NCBI GenBank assembly: GCA_963820415.1
Contig: CAWFZT010000012.1
Location: 1 to 64,000 of the forward strand
DNA: 64,000 nt
Direction: 5' to 3'
Origin: CAWFZT01 sp963820415
Lineage (GTDB): Bacteria; Chloroflexota; Anaerolineae; Anaerolineales; Anaerolineaceae
Below the pieces are notes generated by a model. The model worked only from the letters and a program-made list of their open reading frames with translations. It did no database searches and had not been told where the DNA came from. Of the stretch, positions 19,077 to 27,518 are shown in pieces (within the stretch, counting starts at the first letter, position 1; each line of letters starts with the position of its first letter). Made by a program: the position numbers and the translations under genes.

Positions 19077-20330
19077 ATGTCTGTCATTTCAAACGCAGGC
19101 AGGGACGGCCAGGCCGACCAAGCCAACTACGACGAAAGCCAGGCAGGTGCAAACCGCCTGCCTGACCCGTTGGCGTTTTTGGACAGCAGGCAGGTCAGAA
19201 CGGCCGCAGAATGGCGCCAACGGCGCCGCGAAATCTTGGTCCTTTTCGAAAAATACGTATATGGGATGACGCCCCGCCAGCCGGTCGAAATGCAGGTCGA
19301 GCGCTGGGAGCTGGCAGAGGGCGCCCTGCACGGGCTGGCCCGGCGTGAGCAGGTGCGCCTGTCATTTTCCGGGAACCGGCACACTGGTCGGATGGAGTTG
19401 CTGGTCTATTTACCGGCGAAGCCGGCCCATGCCCACGGGCCGGCGCCGCTCTTCCTGGGACTTAATTTCAAGGGCAACCAGGCCACCCACGCCGACCCGG
19501 CCATACGGCTCACCCAGGCCTGGATGCCCGAGCAGGAGGGGGTGATCGACCACCGCGCTACCGAAGCCATGCGCGGTGCGGAGGCCAGCCGCTGGCCGGT
19601 GGAGCGCCTCCTGGAACGCGGTTTTGGCCTGGCGACCGCTTATTACGGCGACCTGGACCCGGATTTCGACGATGGGTTTCAAAACGGGGTGCAGCCGATC
19701 TTCTATCAGCCTGGTCAGGGGCGCCCTCGTAAAAATGAATGGGGGGCAATTGGGGCGTGGGCCTGGGGCCTGAGCCGCGCCCTGGATTACCTGGAGACCG
19801 ACCCAGAGGTGGATGCCAGGCGCGTGGCAGTCCTGGGACATTCGCGCCTTGGTAAGGCCGCCCTGTGGGCCGGGGCGCAGGACGAGCGCTTTGCCCTGGT
19901 AATATCGAACGATTCCGGCTGCGGCGGGGCGGCGCTGTCCCGGCGCAATTTCGGCGAAAGCGTGGCTTCTATCAACCGGCGCTTCCCGCACTGGTTCTGC
20001 GAGAACTTCAAACAGTACGGCGGGCATGAGCAGGCCCTGCCGGTCGACCAGCATATGCTGCTGGCGTTGATCGCCCCGCGGGCACTCTACGTGGCCAGCG
20101 CCGCCGAGGACCTGTGGGCCGACCCGCGCGGCGAGTATCTGGCGGCCTGGCATGCCAGCCCGGTCTACCGCCTGTTAGGGCTGGAAGGCCTGGCGTCGCC
20201 AGAAATGCCCGGCCTTGAGCAGCCAGTGATGAAGCACATCGGCTACCACATCCGTCGCGGCGCCCACGACGTGACCGGCTTTGATTGGGAGCGCTTTATG
20301 GATTTTTTTGAATTGAGGATTTTAGATTGA
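19077..20330 (+). CDS. Glucuronoyl esterase-like alpha/beta hydrolase (CE15 type)
   Basis: The ATG at 19077 follows GAGGAGG. The 417-residue product has the CE15 arrangement: RREILVLFEKYVYGMTP, oxyanion region LFLGLNFKGN, the nucleophile in VAVLGHSRLGKAALWAGA, SNDSGCGGAALSRRNFGE, and the His in GYHIRRGAHDVTGFDW. CE15 enzymes cleave esters between 4-O-methyl-glucuronate on xylan and lignin alcohols. No signal peptide is seen, which is odd for an enzyme on polymeric substrate; it may act on imported oligomers or use another ester. Confidence 0.8.
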   Translation: MSVISNAGRDGQADQANYDESQAGANRLPDPLAFLDSRQVRTAAEWRQRRREILVLFEKYVYGMTPRQPVEMQVERWELAEGALHGLARREQVRLSFSGNRHTGRMELLVYLPAKPAHAHGPAPLFLGLNFKGNQATHADPAIRLTQAWMPEQEGVIDHRATEAMRGAEASRWPVERLLERGFGLATAYYGDLDPDFDDGFQNGVQPIFYQPGQGRPRKNEWGAIGAWAWGLSRALDYLETDPEVDARRVAVLGHSRLGKAALWAGAQDERFALVISNDSGCGGAALSRRNFGESVASINRRFPHWFCENFKQYGGHEQALPVDQHMLLALIAPRALYVASAAEDLWADPRGEYLAAWHASPVYRLLGLEGLASPEMPGLEQPVMKHIGYHIRRGAHDVTGFDWERFMDFFELRILD

Positions 20331-20376
20331 AGATTGTTGATTTTAGCTTATAATATATTCATGCCGGTGAATATAT
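20327..20376 (+). promoter_or_regulatory. Near-leaderless promoter and ArsR operator
   Basis: -35 TTGAAG at 20327-20332, 16-base spacer, -10 TATAAT at 20349-20354, and ATG at 20361, leaving virtually no leader. An inverted repeat, atatattca (20353-20361) and tgaatatat (20368-20376) around tgccgg, overlaps the -10 and start codon, the expected place and form (TTCA/TGAA) for autorepression by an ArsR/SmtB protein. Confidence 0.7.
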
Positions 20377-20771
20377 CCTCCGAAGCCTCTGAAGCCCTGG
20401 CCGAAGCCTTCCGCCTATTGGGACAACCTGTCCGCATCCAAATTCTGCTGACCATCGCCAACCAGGAAGCCTGTGTCTGCCACATCGAGGCGGCTTTAGG
20501 TATTCGCCAGGCCGCCATTTCGCAGCACCTGATGGTGTTGCGCGAGGCAGACCTGGTGGCTGCCAATCGGGATGGGCGCAACATTTTTTACCGCCTGGCC
20601 CGGCCTGGCCTGTTTGAGGCGATTTGCCAGGTGGCGGCGGTTGCCGGAATACCGGCAGACGACCTGGCGCAGTTTTCCCGCCGGCCCTTGCCGGACTGTC
20701 CCTGCCCACGCTGCAATCCCGGGGTGGACCCCCAATTGACCTGTAAAAAGATCAAGCGTAAAGAGGAGTAG
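20361..20771 (+). CDS. arsR: ArsR/SmtB family repressor
   Basis: The start is the ATG at 20361 inside the operator palindrome; a TTG at 20334 lies upstream of the promoter. The 136-residue winged-helix protein has EAFRLLGQPVRIQILLTIAN, the sensory ACVCHIEAALGI motif (ELCVCDL type, As(III)/Sb(III) thiol site), recognition helix RQAAISQHLMVLREADLV and a Cys-rich tail DCPCPRCNPG. It would repress its operon and release on arsenite. The acr3 start follows closely. Confidence 0.88.
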   Translation: MPVNISSEASEALAEAFRLLGQPVRIQILLTIANQEACVCHIEAALGIRQAAISQHLMVLREADLVAANRDGRNIFYRLARPGLFEAICQVAAVAGIPADDLAQFSRRPLPDCPCPRCNPGVDPQLTCKKIKRKEE

Positions 20772-20772
20772 C

Positions 20773-21860
20773 TTGGAAAAATCAGTCACCCAAAAATTAT
20801 CATTTCTAGACCGCTTTCTAACCCTGTGGATCTTCCTGGCCATGGCGGTGGGGGTCGGCCTGGGATATATAATCCCAGGGGTCGAAGGCTTTATCAACCG
20901 CTTTGCCGTGGGCACCACCAACATTCCCATTGCCATCGGCCTGATCCTGATGATGTACCCGCCCCTTGCTAAAGTGCATTACGATGAGCTGGGGGATGTT
21001 TTCCGCAACTGGAAAATATTGGGGTTGTCCCTGTTCCAAAATTGGATCGTCGGCCCCATCTTGATGTTCATCCTGGCCATCGTCTTCTTGCGCGGTTATC
21101 CCAGCTATATGGTCGGCCTGATCATGATCGGCCTGGCGCGCTGTATCGCCATGGTGATCGTGTGGAATGAGCTGGCCAAAGGCGACACGGAATACGCCGC
21201 CGGGTTGGTGGCTTTCAACAGCATCTTCCAGGTGCTGTTTTACAGCGTGTACGCCTACGTTTTCATCACCATCTTGCCCACCTGGTTTGGCCTGCAGGGC
21301 AGCATCGTGGCGATCACCATCGGAGAAATCGCCCGCAGTGTGTTTATTTACCTCGGCATTCCGTTTATCGCCGGGTTCATAACGAATATGGTGCTGACCC
21401 GCACGATGGGCAAGGACTGGTATTACAGGAAATTTATCCCACGGATCAGCCCGATCACCCTGGTGGCGCTGCTCTTCACCATCGTGGTCATGTTCAGCCT
21501 GAAGGGCAACCTGATCGTCACCATCCCGCTGGATGTGGTGCGCATCGCCATTCCGCTCCTGATTTACTTTGTGGTCATGTTCCTGGTCAGCTTTCGCCAT
21601 GGGCAAGGCCGTCGGGGCGGATTATAAAAAGACCACCACGCTTGTCCTTTACCGCCGCCAGCAACAACTTTGAACTGGCCATCGCCGTGGCTGTGGCGGT
21701 CTTTGGGATCAATTCCGGCGAAGCCTTCACGGCGGTGATCGGCCCGCTGGTGGAGGTGCCGGTGATGATCGGACTGGTCAATGTGGCCTTCTGGCTGCAG
21801 AAGCGTATGTTTCTAAATAAGCCCCAGCCTGCTTTACCTGGGGATAAAACCTTACTATAA
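20773..21860 (+). CDS. acr3: Acr3-type arsenite efflux permease with two frameshifts
   Basis: The TTG start at 20773 follows AGAGGAG. About 10 membrane segments. The conserved GLARCIAMVIVWNELAKGD segment holds the Cys essential in Acr3 transporters. The frame breaks before MGKAVGADYKKTTT (extra base near 21597) and again before SFTAASNNFELAIAVAV (extra base near 21637), then runs to 21860. Corrected length is about 361 residues, normal for Acr3. Two insertions within 45 bases, one inside cttgtccttt, could be consensus errors or real loss of arsenite efflux. Confidence 0.88.
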
Positions 21861-21876
21861 CATCAAAGGAGCGATC

Positions 21877-22080
21877 ATGCTGGCAGTCATTAATAAAAGG
21901 AAATGTCCCGCTCAGTCTGCTATTTGCAGACCTATCCAGGTCTGCCCAACCGGGGCGATCACTTATCTCGAAGATGAAAATGAGCCCCTGGGAGGGAAGA
22001 TTTCCATCGACGCCGCCCTGTGCGATGGTTGCGGCCTATGCATTGCGGAATGCTGTGGAGACGCAATTGATTTGAAATAA
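21877..22080 (+). CDS. Small 4Fe-4S ferredoxin-like protein
   Basis: The 67-residue protein carries CPAQSAICRPIQVCP and CDGCGLCIAECC, enough Cys for one or two iron-sulfur clusters in an atypical 2[4Fe-4S] layout with a widened first motif. It follows acr3 by 16 bases with AAAGGAG before the start. A redox role in the arsenic operon is plausible but not shown. Confidence 0.75.
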   Translation: MLAVINKRKCPAQSAICRPIQVCPTGAITYLEDENEPLGGKISIDAALCDGCGLCIAECCGDAIDLK

Positions 22081-22104
22081 TTGCTCGGTTAAGGAGATCG
22101 AAAT

Positions 22105-22293
22105 ATGAACAGGCTTCACTCACAAAATAAGCTGATCGGGCTCTCGGCCATCCTGGGAGCCGTCGCCGGTGGAATAACCGTGGCGATTGCGACCCAGGCC
22201 ATTCCCAGGATAATGAGCCGGATGATGAGTGGCATGATGCAGAACATGATGGCCCAAATGAAAGCCGCCGGGAACATACCTCCCGGCGGTTGA
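22105..22293 (+). CDS. Small Met-rich membrane protein
   Basis: 62 residues with one helix (LIGLSAILGAVAGGITVAIA) and a Met-rich segment IMSRMMSGMMQNMMAQM, then a PPGG end. AAGGAG precedes the start. It is the last small gene of the arsenic-type operon. Met clusters can bind soft metals, but no known family was recognised. Confidence 0.55.
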   Translation: MNRLHSQNKLIGLSAILGAVAGGITVAIATQAIPRIMSRMMSGMMQNMMAQMKAAGNIPPGG

Positions 22294-22627
22294 AGTGAGA
22301 GGATGGCGAGCTTCGGTGAAGCTCAAACGCGCTAAAATAGTATCTGAATCTCACCACATTCTTTGCCTTGCATATGGGGCGCTTATACGCCAAAACATAC
22401 CTGAAGTTCCGCTGGCCTGTTCGAACGCCTGCAGAGTTCTCCCCAGGGGCTAAACCGTGCTACGCCCCAACAACACCTGGCCCGATTCTGGGCGTAACCA
22501 GCTGAACAGTACCGGACAGACCCTGGAATTTGGTGCAAACGCCATCGCATGCTTTTTCGGTCAGAAATATACATCAGAGTAACCTGGACCGTTCCCTATC
22601 TGGTCAGTTTGATGGAAAGAACATCTC
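22294..22627. other. Intergenic stretch without recognised content
   Basis: 334 bases with no credible reading frame on either strand. A short AGCTTC/GAAGCT stem lies at about 22309-22323. No riboswitch or tRNA was recognised. Confidence 0.5.
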
Positions 22628-23074
22628 ATGGAAATAAATTTTAAAGCAATTGGCGTGATTCACACGCCCTTTCAGAAAACAGAAAACATGCCAATCCAGT
22701 CTGCCCGATCCGATGTGGCTGCAGTCGTAGAATTATTTCCTGAATATCTCGCTGGGTTAGATGGGGTGGAGGACTTTTCACACCTCATTTTGTTGTATCT
22801 ATTTCATCGCTCCCCCGACCAGGCACCGATGAGAGTAAAGCCATTTCTGGATGACCGGCAGCATGGGATTTTCGCCACACGTTATCCATGCCGGCCCAAC
22901 CCAATCGGCCTATCAGTTGTGCGGTTGGTGGAACGCAGGGCAAACATGCTGGAAATATTGGGCGCAGATATGTTAGATGCCACACCGCTCCTGGACATCA
23001 AACCATATATTCCCGATTTTGACATTCATACAGTCACGAAAACTGGGTGGTATGCAAATCGCGCTCATCCCTAG
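22628..23074 (+). CDS. TrmO/TsaA-like tRNA methyltransferase
   Basis: 148 residues with the TsaA/TrmO pattern: FKAIGVIHTPF at the start, LDGVEDFSHLILLYLFH, then GIFATRYPCRPNPIGLSVVR and LLDIKPYIPDFD. TrmO uses SAM to methylate the t6A base of tRNA, but short stand-alone versions such as this often sit in metal or arsenic clusters and their substrate is unproven. Confidence 0.82.
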   Translation: MEINFKAIGVIHTPFQKTENMPIQSARSDVAAVVELFPEYLAGLDGVEDFSHLILLYLFHRSPDQAPMRVKPFLDDRQHGIFATRYPCRPNPIGLSVVRLVERRANMLEILGADMLDATPLLDIKPYIPDFDIHTVTKTGWYANRAHP

Positions 23075-23121
23075 ATTGTAAGAAATTTAATCCTGATTTG
23101 CAGTCTGACAAGGTATTCAGT

Positions 23122-24168
23122 TTACATAATAAGATTGAATAAATAGCCGGTGATAATAATCGCCAACGCTACGGTTCCTATGAAAATGGCAATAAGCTGA
23201 GGTTTGAGCACACGGCGTAGGATGATCGTTTCAGGCAGGCTCAGTCCAACCACGGCCATCATGAAAGCCAGAACGGTCCCTAACGATGCCCCTTTCTCCA
23301 TCAAAGCGCTGACGATAGGGATGACACCTGCGGCGTTGGAGTAGAGAGGTATCCCCAACAAGACGGCTGCAGGCACAGACCACCAGGCTTGTTTACCCAT
23401 GATACCGGCCAGGGCGCTTTCAGGTACATAGCCGTGGATTCCGGCCCCGACGGCAATGCCGATGACCACATACAGCCAGACCTTGCCAACGATTTCTTTG
23501 ACCGATTGACTCGCCCGCTGGATGCGGTCAGTCCAGGTCAATTTTTCCCCTTCAATGCCGCCGGCAGCCTGCATTTTCCAGACAAAATCTTCCACGTAAC
23601 GTTCCAGGTTCAGGCGGCCAATGACCATGCCCGCGATGATAGAAATGATCAGCCCGGAAACGATATACAACCCCGCCACCTTCCAGCCGAACATCCCAAA
23701 TAACATGACAACTGCTACCTCATTGATCGTGGGAGCGGCAATGAGGAAAGAGAAGGTAACACCCAACGGGATACCGCTCTCGACGAAACCAATGAACAAC
23801 GGTACCGCTGAACAAGAACAGAAGGGGGTGACGATCCCCAGCATGGCCGCCAGCATATTGCCAACGCCCTGGCGCTTTCCGCCCAAGAGAGCGCGCGTGC
23901 GTTCTGCGCTGAAAAAGGTGCGGATGATCGAAATCAGGAAAATTATTCCTGCGAGCAGCAGCAGGATCTTGGGGACGTCATAGAAAAAGAAAGCCACTGT
24001 ATCCCCCAGGTGTGAACCTTTGGTCAATGGCAGGGCGCGGTAAGCGATCCAGTCAGCCAGCGGCTGGATCAGATTGTAGGCAGCGAACCAGGCGGCTGTA
24101 ATCAGCGCAAGCAGGATGAAAATATACACCCTGGACTGCTTTTTAGGTTGAATAAGAAGGCGATCCAT
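23122..24168 (-). CDS. DUF318 (ArsP/YraQ-like) permease
   Basis: 348 residues, about eight to ten membrane segments. GIVTPFCSCSAVPLFIGFVE, then FLIAAPTINEVAVVML and IPLYSNAAGVIPIV are the signatures of the DUF318 family. ArsP, a member, exports trivalent organoarsenicals using the Cys pair in TPFCSCS. It is cotranscribed with a CxxC redox protein and an ArsR gene upstream, consistent with metalloid export. Other members have no known substrate. Confidence 0.85.
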   Translation of the reverse strand: MDRLLIQPKKQSRVYIFILLALITAAWFAAYNLIQPLADWIAYRALPLTKGSHLGDTVAFFFYDVPKILLLLAGIIFLISIIRTFFSAERTRALLGGKRQGVGNMLAAMLGIVTPFCSCSAVPLFIGFVESGIPLGVTFSFLIAAPTINEVAVVMLFGMFGWKVAGLYIVSGLIISIIAGMVIGRLNLERYVEDFVWKMQAAGGIEGEKLTWTDRIQRASQSVKEIVGKVWLYVVIGIAVGAGIHGYVPESALAGIMGKQAWWSVPAAVLLGIPLYSNAAGVIPIVSALMEKGASLGTVLAFMMAVVGLSLPETIILRRVLKPQLIAIFIGTVALAIIITGYLFNLIM

Positions 24169-24185
24169 ACAAGAACTCCCATAAT

Positions 24186-24201
24186 ATTCAAATGTTTGAA
24201 T
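24186..24201. promoter_or_regulatory. ArsR-type palindrome before the permease
   Basis: attcaaa and tttgaat flank TG in a perfect inverted repeat, 18 bases upstream of the permease start on the minus strand. It shares the TTCA/TGAA core with the two ArsR operators nearby. Confidence 0.55.
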
Positions 24202-24252
24202 GAGTTTAAGTCAGAATAAAGGGCGGGAATCATAGTCACCGCCCTAAAATTG

Positions 24253-24489
24253 TTAAGCTGTAAGCCAGTCAGTAATTTCGGTTTCGCTGGGAATACGCCC
24301 TGCGGAAACAAGTTTTTCATTAATAACAAGGCCCGGCGTTGCCATGATCGGGTATTTCATGATTTCTGCATAATCAGTCACTTTGATGATTTCAGCTTCA
24401 ATTGCAAGGGTCTCAACCACCTTGCGGGTGGTCGCTTCCAGGCGTTTACAGTTGGCGCATCCTGAACCGAGCACTTTAATGGTTATCAT
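24253..24489 (-). CDS. Thioredoxin-like small CxxC protein
   Basis: The ATG at 24489 follows AAGGAG; the frame opens earlier at 24513 without a site. The 78-residue product has the redox pair in VLGSGCANCKRLEA and cis-Pro loop IMATPGLVIN, the form of small thioredoxin/glutaredoxin-like proteins linked to DUF318 permeases. It may reduce or bind the metalloid before export. Confidence 0.82.
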   Translation of the reverse strand: MITIKVLGSGCANCKRLEATTRKVVETLAIEAEIIKVTDYAEIMKYPIMATPGLVINEKLVSAGRIPSETEITDWLTA

Positions 24490-24505
24490 GGGTTTTCTCC
24501 TTATC

Positions 24506-24525
24506 ATATTCAAGTATTTGCATAT
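24506..24525. promoter_or_regulatory. Imperfect ArsR-type palindrome
   Basis: atattcaa and ttgcatat flank gtat with one mismatch, upstream of the CxxC protein start. It resembles the perfect sites at 24186 and 24918. Confidence 0.35.
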
Positions 24526-24538
24526 ATTGGGTCAAAAT

Positions 24539-24561
24539 AAAAAGCCTCAATCAGGCTTTTT
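24539..24561 (-). terminator. Rho-independent terminator of the second arsR
   Basis: Read on the minus strand, aaaaagcct and aggcttttt form a 9-bp stem with a 5-nt loop followed by TTTTTATTTT. The frame-corrected stop of the arsR gene (24553-24551) lies inside it, which supports the corrected reading over the longer one. Confidence 0.65.
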
Positions 24562-24929
24562 CGTTTCCTGAACTGCAATGTGGGCATGGACACACGACCC
24601 CTTCCCGGTGAAAAGGGACGGCCGGTTGGCCTGCCATTAATTGAATGGTATCGAAAACGAGAAAAGACACGTGGGTCAGTCACCCGGTAATAGATGTTCC
24701 AACCATCGCGGCGGTCATGGATCAACCCTGCTTCGCGCAGCACGGCTACCTGTTGAGAGATATACGCCTGACGATAGCCCAGATATGCTTCCATGTGGCA
24801 GACACAATGTTCACCATCTCGAAGAATATCCAGGATTGCTAAACGGACAGGATGGGTCAGCAGCTTGAAAAGTTGTGCCTGCCGTTCGTATGAAAAAGCT
24901 TCTATTGGTTTATGCTCAATCACATTCAT
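24551..24929 (-). CDS. ArsR/SmtB family repressor, frameshifted near the end
   Basis: Winged-helix repressor with FKLLTHPVRLAILDILRDG, a CVCHMEAYLGYRQAYISQQV sensor/recognition region, and YYRVTDPRVF. An extra T in a TTTT run near 24668 shifts the frame; in the corrected frame the end reads IQLMAGQPAVPFHREGVV then CPCPHCSSGNEKA and stop, matching the CPCPRC tail of the other ArsR here. Uncorrected, the frame runs on to 24510 with a non-homologous tail. It likely controls the redox protein, permease and perhaps arsC. Confidence 0.85.
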
Positions 24930-24948
24930 AATGTTGAATGTGATTATA
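24918..24948 (-). promoter_or_regulatory. ArsR operator and near-leaderless promoter
   Basis: aatcacattca (24918-24928) and tgaatgtgatt (24935-24945) form an 11-bp perfect inverted repeat with a 6-base centre, overlapping the start codon at 24929. A minus-strand TATAAT (24948-24943) overlaps the outer arm, giving a leader of about seven bases. Same architecture as the operator at 20353. Confidence 0.72.
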
Positions 24949-25025
24949 CCTCATTAATGCGAACTCGTGTAAGGCAGGCAAGAGTAAATTCGATCCAAAC
25001 GGGCAGTTTGATCCTGATTTATTTG

Positions 25026-25469
25026 TCAATTGCTTTGTAAAGGAAAATTTTGTTCTGCCAGCCAGGCGCGGATTTTTACCTGTATTTGATCCCGCACCTG
25101 TCGAAATTTGGCCAGTTTTTCTTCAGGAGAGCCTTCAAATTTCGCGGGGTCCTCAAAAGACCAATGTAAGCGGGTATTAACGCCTGGCCAGGTGGACGGG
25201 CAATTCTTTTCAGCTTCGTCGCAGACAGTGATCAAATATTTGAACAATACTTTTCCAAGATATACATCGACGCCTTTAGAGGTTTGTCCGGAAAGGTCAA
25301 AACCTATTTCCTCCATTACCTGGATGGTATAGGGATTAATCGGTTTGGGTTCCAACCCGGCGCTGTATGCCTCAAAATATTGACCAGCATATATTCGTAA
25401 AAATGCTTCTGCCATCTGGCTACGGCATGAATTACCCGTGCAGAGAAATAAGACGCGTTGTTTTTCCAT
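25026..25469 (-). CDS. arsC: Arsenate reductase, low-molecular-weight phosphatase type
   Basis: 147 residues. The P-loop LFLCTGNSCRSQMAEAF has Cys10, Cys15 and Arg16, and a second redox pair, Cys83 and Cys90, lies in VCDEAEKNCP. This triad is that of thioredoxin-coupled ArsC, which reduces arsenate to arsenite for export by Acr3. It lies upstream of arsR on the same strand with a 96-base gap. Confidence 0.9.
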   Translation of the reverse strand: MEKQRVLFLCTGNSCRSQMAEAFLRIYAGQYFEAYSAGLEPKPINPYTIQVMEEIGFDLSGQTSKGVDVYLGKVLFKYLITVCDEAEKNCPSTWPGVNTRLHWSFEDPAKFEGSPEEKLAKFRQVRDQIQVKIRAWLAEQNFPLQSN

Positions 25470-25863
25470 TACGCCAACCTTTCAATATGATTCGAGCCCA
25501 ATAAGTATAACTGGTCATAATTAAGGATTCATAAAGAGTGTGTTATTAAATTGTTAGCGTTGGCTACCTATCACTTACACGAAGATGGCGTTCCAGATTG
25601 GTAAACCGGAGAAAGTGTGATCTTCTCGAATGAGATGTAATAATGGAGCGTCGGCAAACTTAAAGGTGATTAATATTACCCCTAATATAGTCTAAATTGG
25701 TACTTACCAAAATGCTGATATTTATACTATAATGGTTAGAACTTTTTTACCCTTATCCATGCCAAGACTACCAAAACCATCCCAGCATGGCCGGTATTTT
25801 TATGCCAGAATGACGAATTTACATTCTCTTTGGTGGAAAATTGAATATCTTTGGAGGTGAGCC
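25470..25863 (+). promoter_or_regulatory. Upstream region of the hydrogenase operon
   Basis: 394 AT-rich bases without a convincing gene. The best promoter candidate is TATAAT at 25728-25733; the -35 is weak. GGAGGTG at 25853-25859 serves the short ferredoxin frame at 25864. Confidence 0.4.
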
Positions 25864-26010
25864 ATGGTGGATATGGTTGCGCTGAATTTTTCCGACAGGA
25901 TCGCGGATGATCTTCACCTGTGGAGCTGCATCCAGTGCGGGGACTGTAGTGGTGTATGCCCGCTTGGTTTCCTTATGGATTTTTCCCCCAGTAATATAAT
26001 CGCTCAATAA
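25864..26010 (+). CDS. Truncated HdrC-like iron-sulfur protein
   Basis: A strong ribosome site (GGAGGTG) precedes this 48-residue frame. It carries LWSCIQCGDCSGVCPLGFLM then DFSPSNII, the first CxxCxxCxxxCP cluster motif and following helix of heterodisulfide-reductase subunit C-like proteins. The second cluster and the rest are missing: the frame stops 14 residues after the motif. The 200 bases up to hybO read open in another frame without recognisable motif. It may be a stub left by deletion or a real mini-ferredoxin. Confidence 0.5.
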   Translation: MVDMVALNFSDRIADDLHLWSCIQCGDCSGVCPLGFLMDFSPSNIIAQ

Positions 26011-26207
26011 ATTTAAGGGTAAGGTCAAGAAAAAATATCTTGATAAGATTAGTCTGGATTTCAACACTCCCGCCCAGGCTATTGCGAAGCAAAAAGAGAC
26101 AGTCGTAACCAAAGGAAACATAGATAGTACCCACAGAGATCTCAATCAGTTTATCCGAAAAATAGTTAGGGGCATTTATGTTGGTGTAGAAAGGAAATGG
26201 AGCGATT

Positions 26208-27518
26208 ATGTCTATGCAAGATCAAGAGAGTAATTTTTTTAAAGCATTAAAGCAAAAGGGTATCACTCGTCGTGACTTTCTAAAGTATTGCACCTTGATA
26301 TCCGGGGTGTTGGCAATGCCGCAACCAATAGCCAACCAGATTTCCAAAGCTCTTTCTCAAAAAAAACGTACGCCAGTTGTCTGGTTGGAAATGCAGGATT
26401 GTGCCGGCTGCTCCGAGTCTTTCTTACGCGCTTCCAAACCAAGCGCTACAGAGATCATTTTGGAGAAGCTTTCAATCGATTATCACGAGGTCCTCATGGC
26501 AGCCTCAGGCTCATTGGCCGAGGAGGCCAAAGCGAAAACCCTTGCCGAAGGTGGGTATCTGTTGGTTGTCGAGGGCTCGATTCCGCTCAAGGATAATGGC
26601 ATGTATTGCTGTATCGGGGGACGATCCGCCAAGGATCTTCTTGAAGAGGCAGTCAAAAATGCCGCTGCAGTAATCGCGGTTGGCTCATGTGCAACTTTTG
26701 GTGGCCTCCCTAAAGCAGAGCCGAATCCAACCCAGGCCGTTGGGGTTGACCAGCTTGTCACTAGCAAACCAGTCGTTAATCTGCCAGGGTGCCCGGTTAA
26801 TGTTGTCAACCTGACCGCCACAGTGGTCTACTATCTTACCTTTGGTAAACTTCCCGCGCTCGATGCAAAGAAGCGACCTTTGTTTGCCTACGGGGCTCGT
26901 ATCCACGATAACTGCGAGCGTCGCGGCCATTTTGATGCAGGAGAATTCGTAAAGTCTTGGGGTGATGAGGGGCATCAGAAGGGATGGTGCTTGTACCATA
27001 TGGGTTGCAAAGGTCCGGAGACATTTCAAAATTGCCCCACCGTGCGATGGAATGATGGTACGAGCTGGCCGATCGGCTCCGGTCATGGCTGCATTGGCTG
27101 TGCAGAACCTGACTTTTGGGACAAGTCTATTTATTCGCCAGCAACTCTGGATGAATTTGCACCACCATCTGTCTACCCATCAACAACTACACCCATCAAA
27201 ACGATCAAGCCACAGGATGCGGCTGCCACCGGCGCCGCTGTCGGGGTGATTTCAGGTGTAGCGGCGACAATAGCCGTCAAACAGTTAGGAAAGAAGAAAA
27301 CCCCATCCACACTGGAAGTTGGGGACGAAAAAAATCAAGCAACCACAATACAGGATGGGAAACATGACGATGAACCGACCACACTGGAAGTTGGGGACGG
27401 AAAAAATCAAGCAACCACAATACAGGATGGGAAACATGACGATGAACCGACCACACTGGAAGTTGGGGACGAAAAAAATCAAGCAACCACAAAACAGGAT
27501 GGGAAACATGACGATTAA
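26208..27518 (+). CDS. hybO: [NiFe] hydrogenase small subunit (HybO/HyaA-like)
   Basis: Twin-arginine signal TRRDFLKYCTLISG (Arg21-Arg22) exports the folded enzyme. The proximal cluster motif is EMQDCAGCSES (Cys65, Cys68) with NLPGCPVN downstream; HDNCERRGHFDAGEFV and the GCKGPETFQNCP and GHGCIGCAEPDFW segments supply distal and medial clusters. A C-terminal hydrophobic segment GAAVGVISGVAATIAV is a membrane anchor. The tail after it consists of three 24-residue repeats encoded by 72-bp tandem repeats. With the order small subunit, ferredoxin, NrfD-like, large subunit, protease it matches hybOABCD, a quinone-linked group 1 enzyme. Confidence 0.9.
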   Translation: MSMQDQESNFFKALKQKGITRRDFLKYCTLISGVLAMPQPIANQISKALSQKKRTPVVWLEMQDCAGCSESFLRASKPSATEIILEKLSIDYHEVLMAASGSLAEEAKAKTLAEGGYLLVVEGSIPLKDNGMYCCIGGRSAKDLLEEAVKNAAAVIAVGSCATFGGLPKAEPNPTQAVGVDQLVTSKPVVNLPGCPVNVVNLTATVVYYLTFGKLPALDAKKRPLFAYGARIHDNCERRGHFDAGEFVKSWGDEGHQKGWCLYHMGCKGPETFQNCPTVRWNDGTSWPIGSGHGCIGCAEPDFWDKSIYSPATLDEFAPPSVYPSTTTPIKTIKPQDAAATGAAVGVISGVAATIAVKQLGKKKTPSTLEVGDEKNQATTIQDGKHDDEPTTLEVGDGKNQATTIQDGKHDDEPTTLEVGDEKNQATTKQDGKHDD

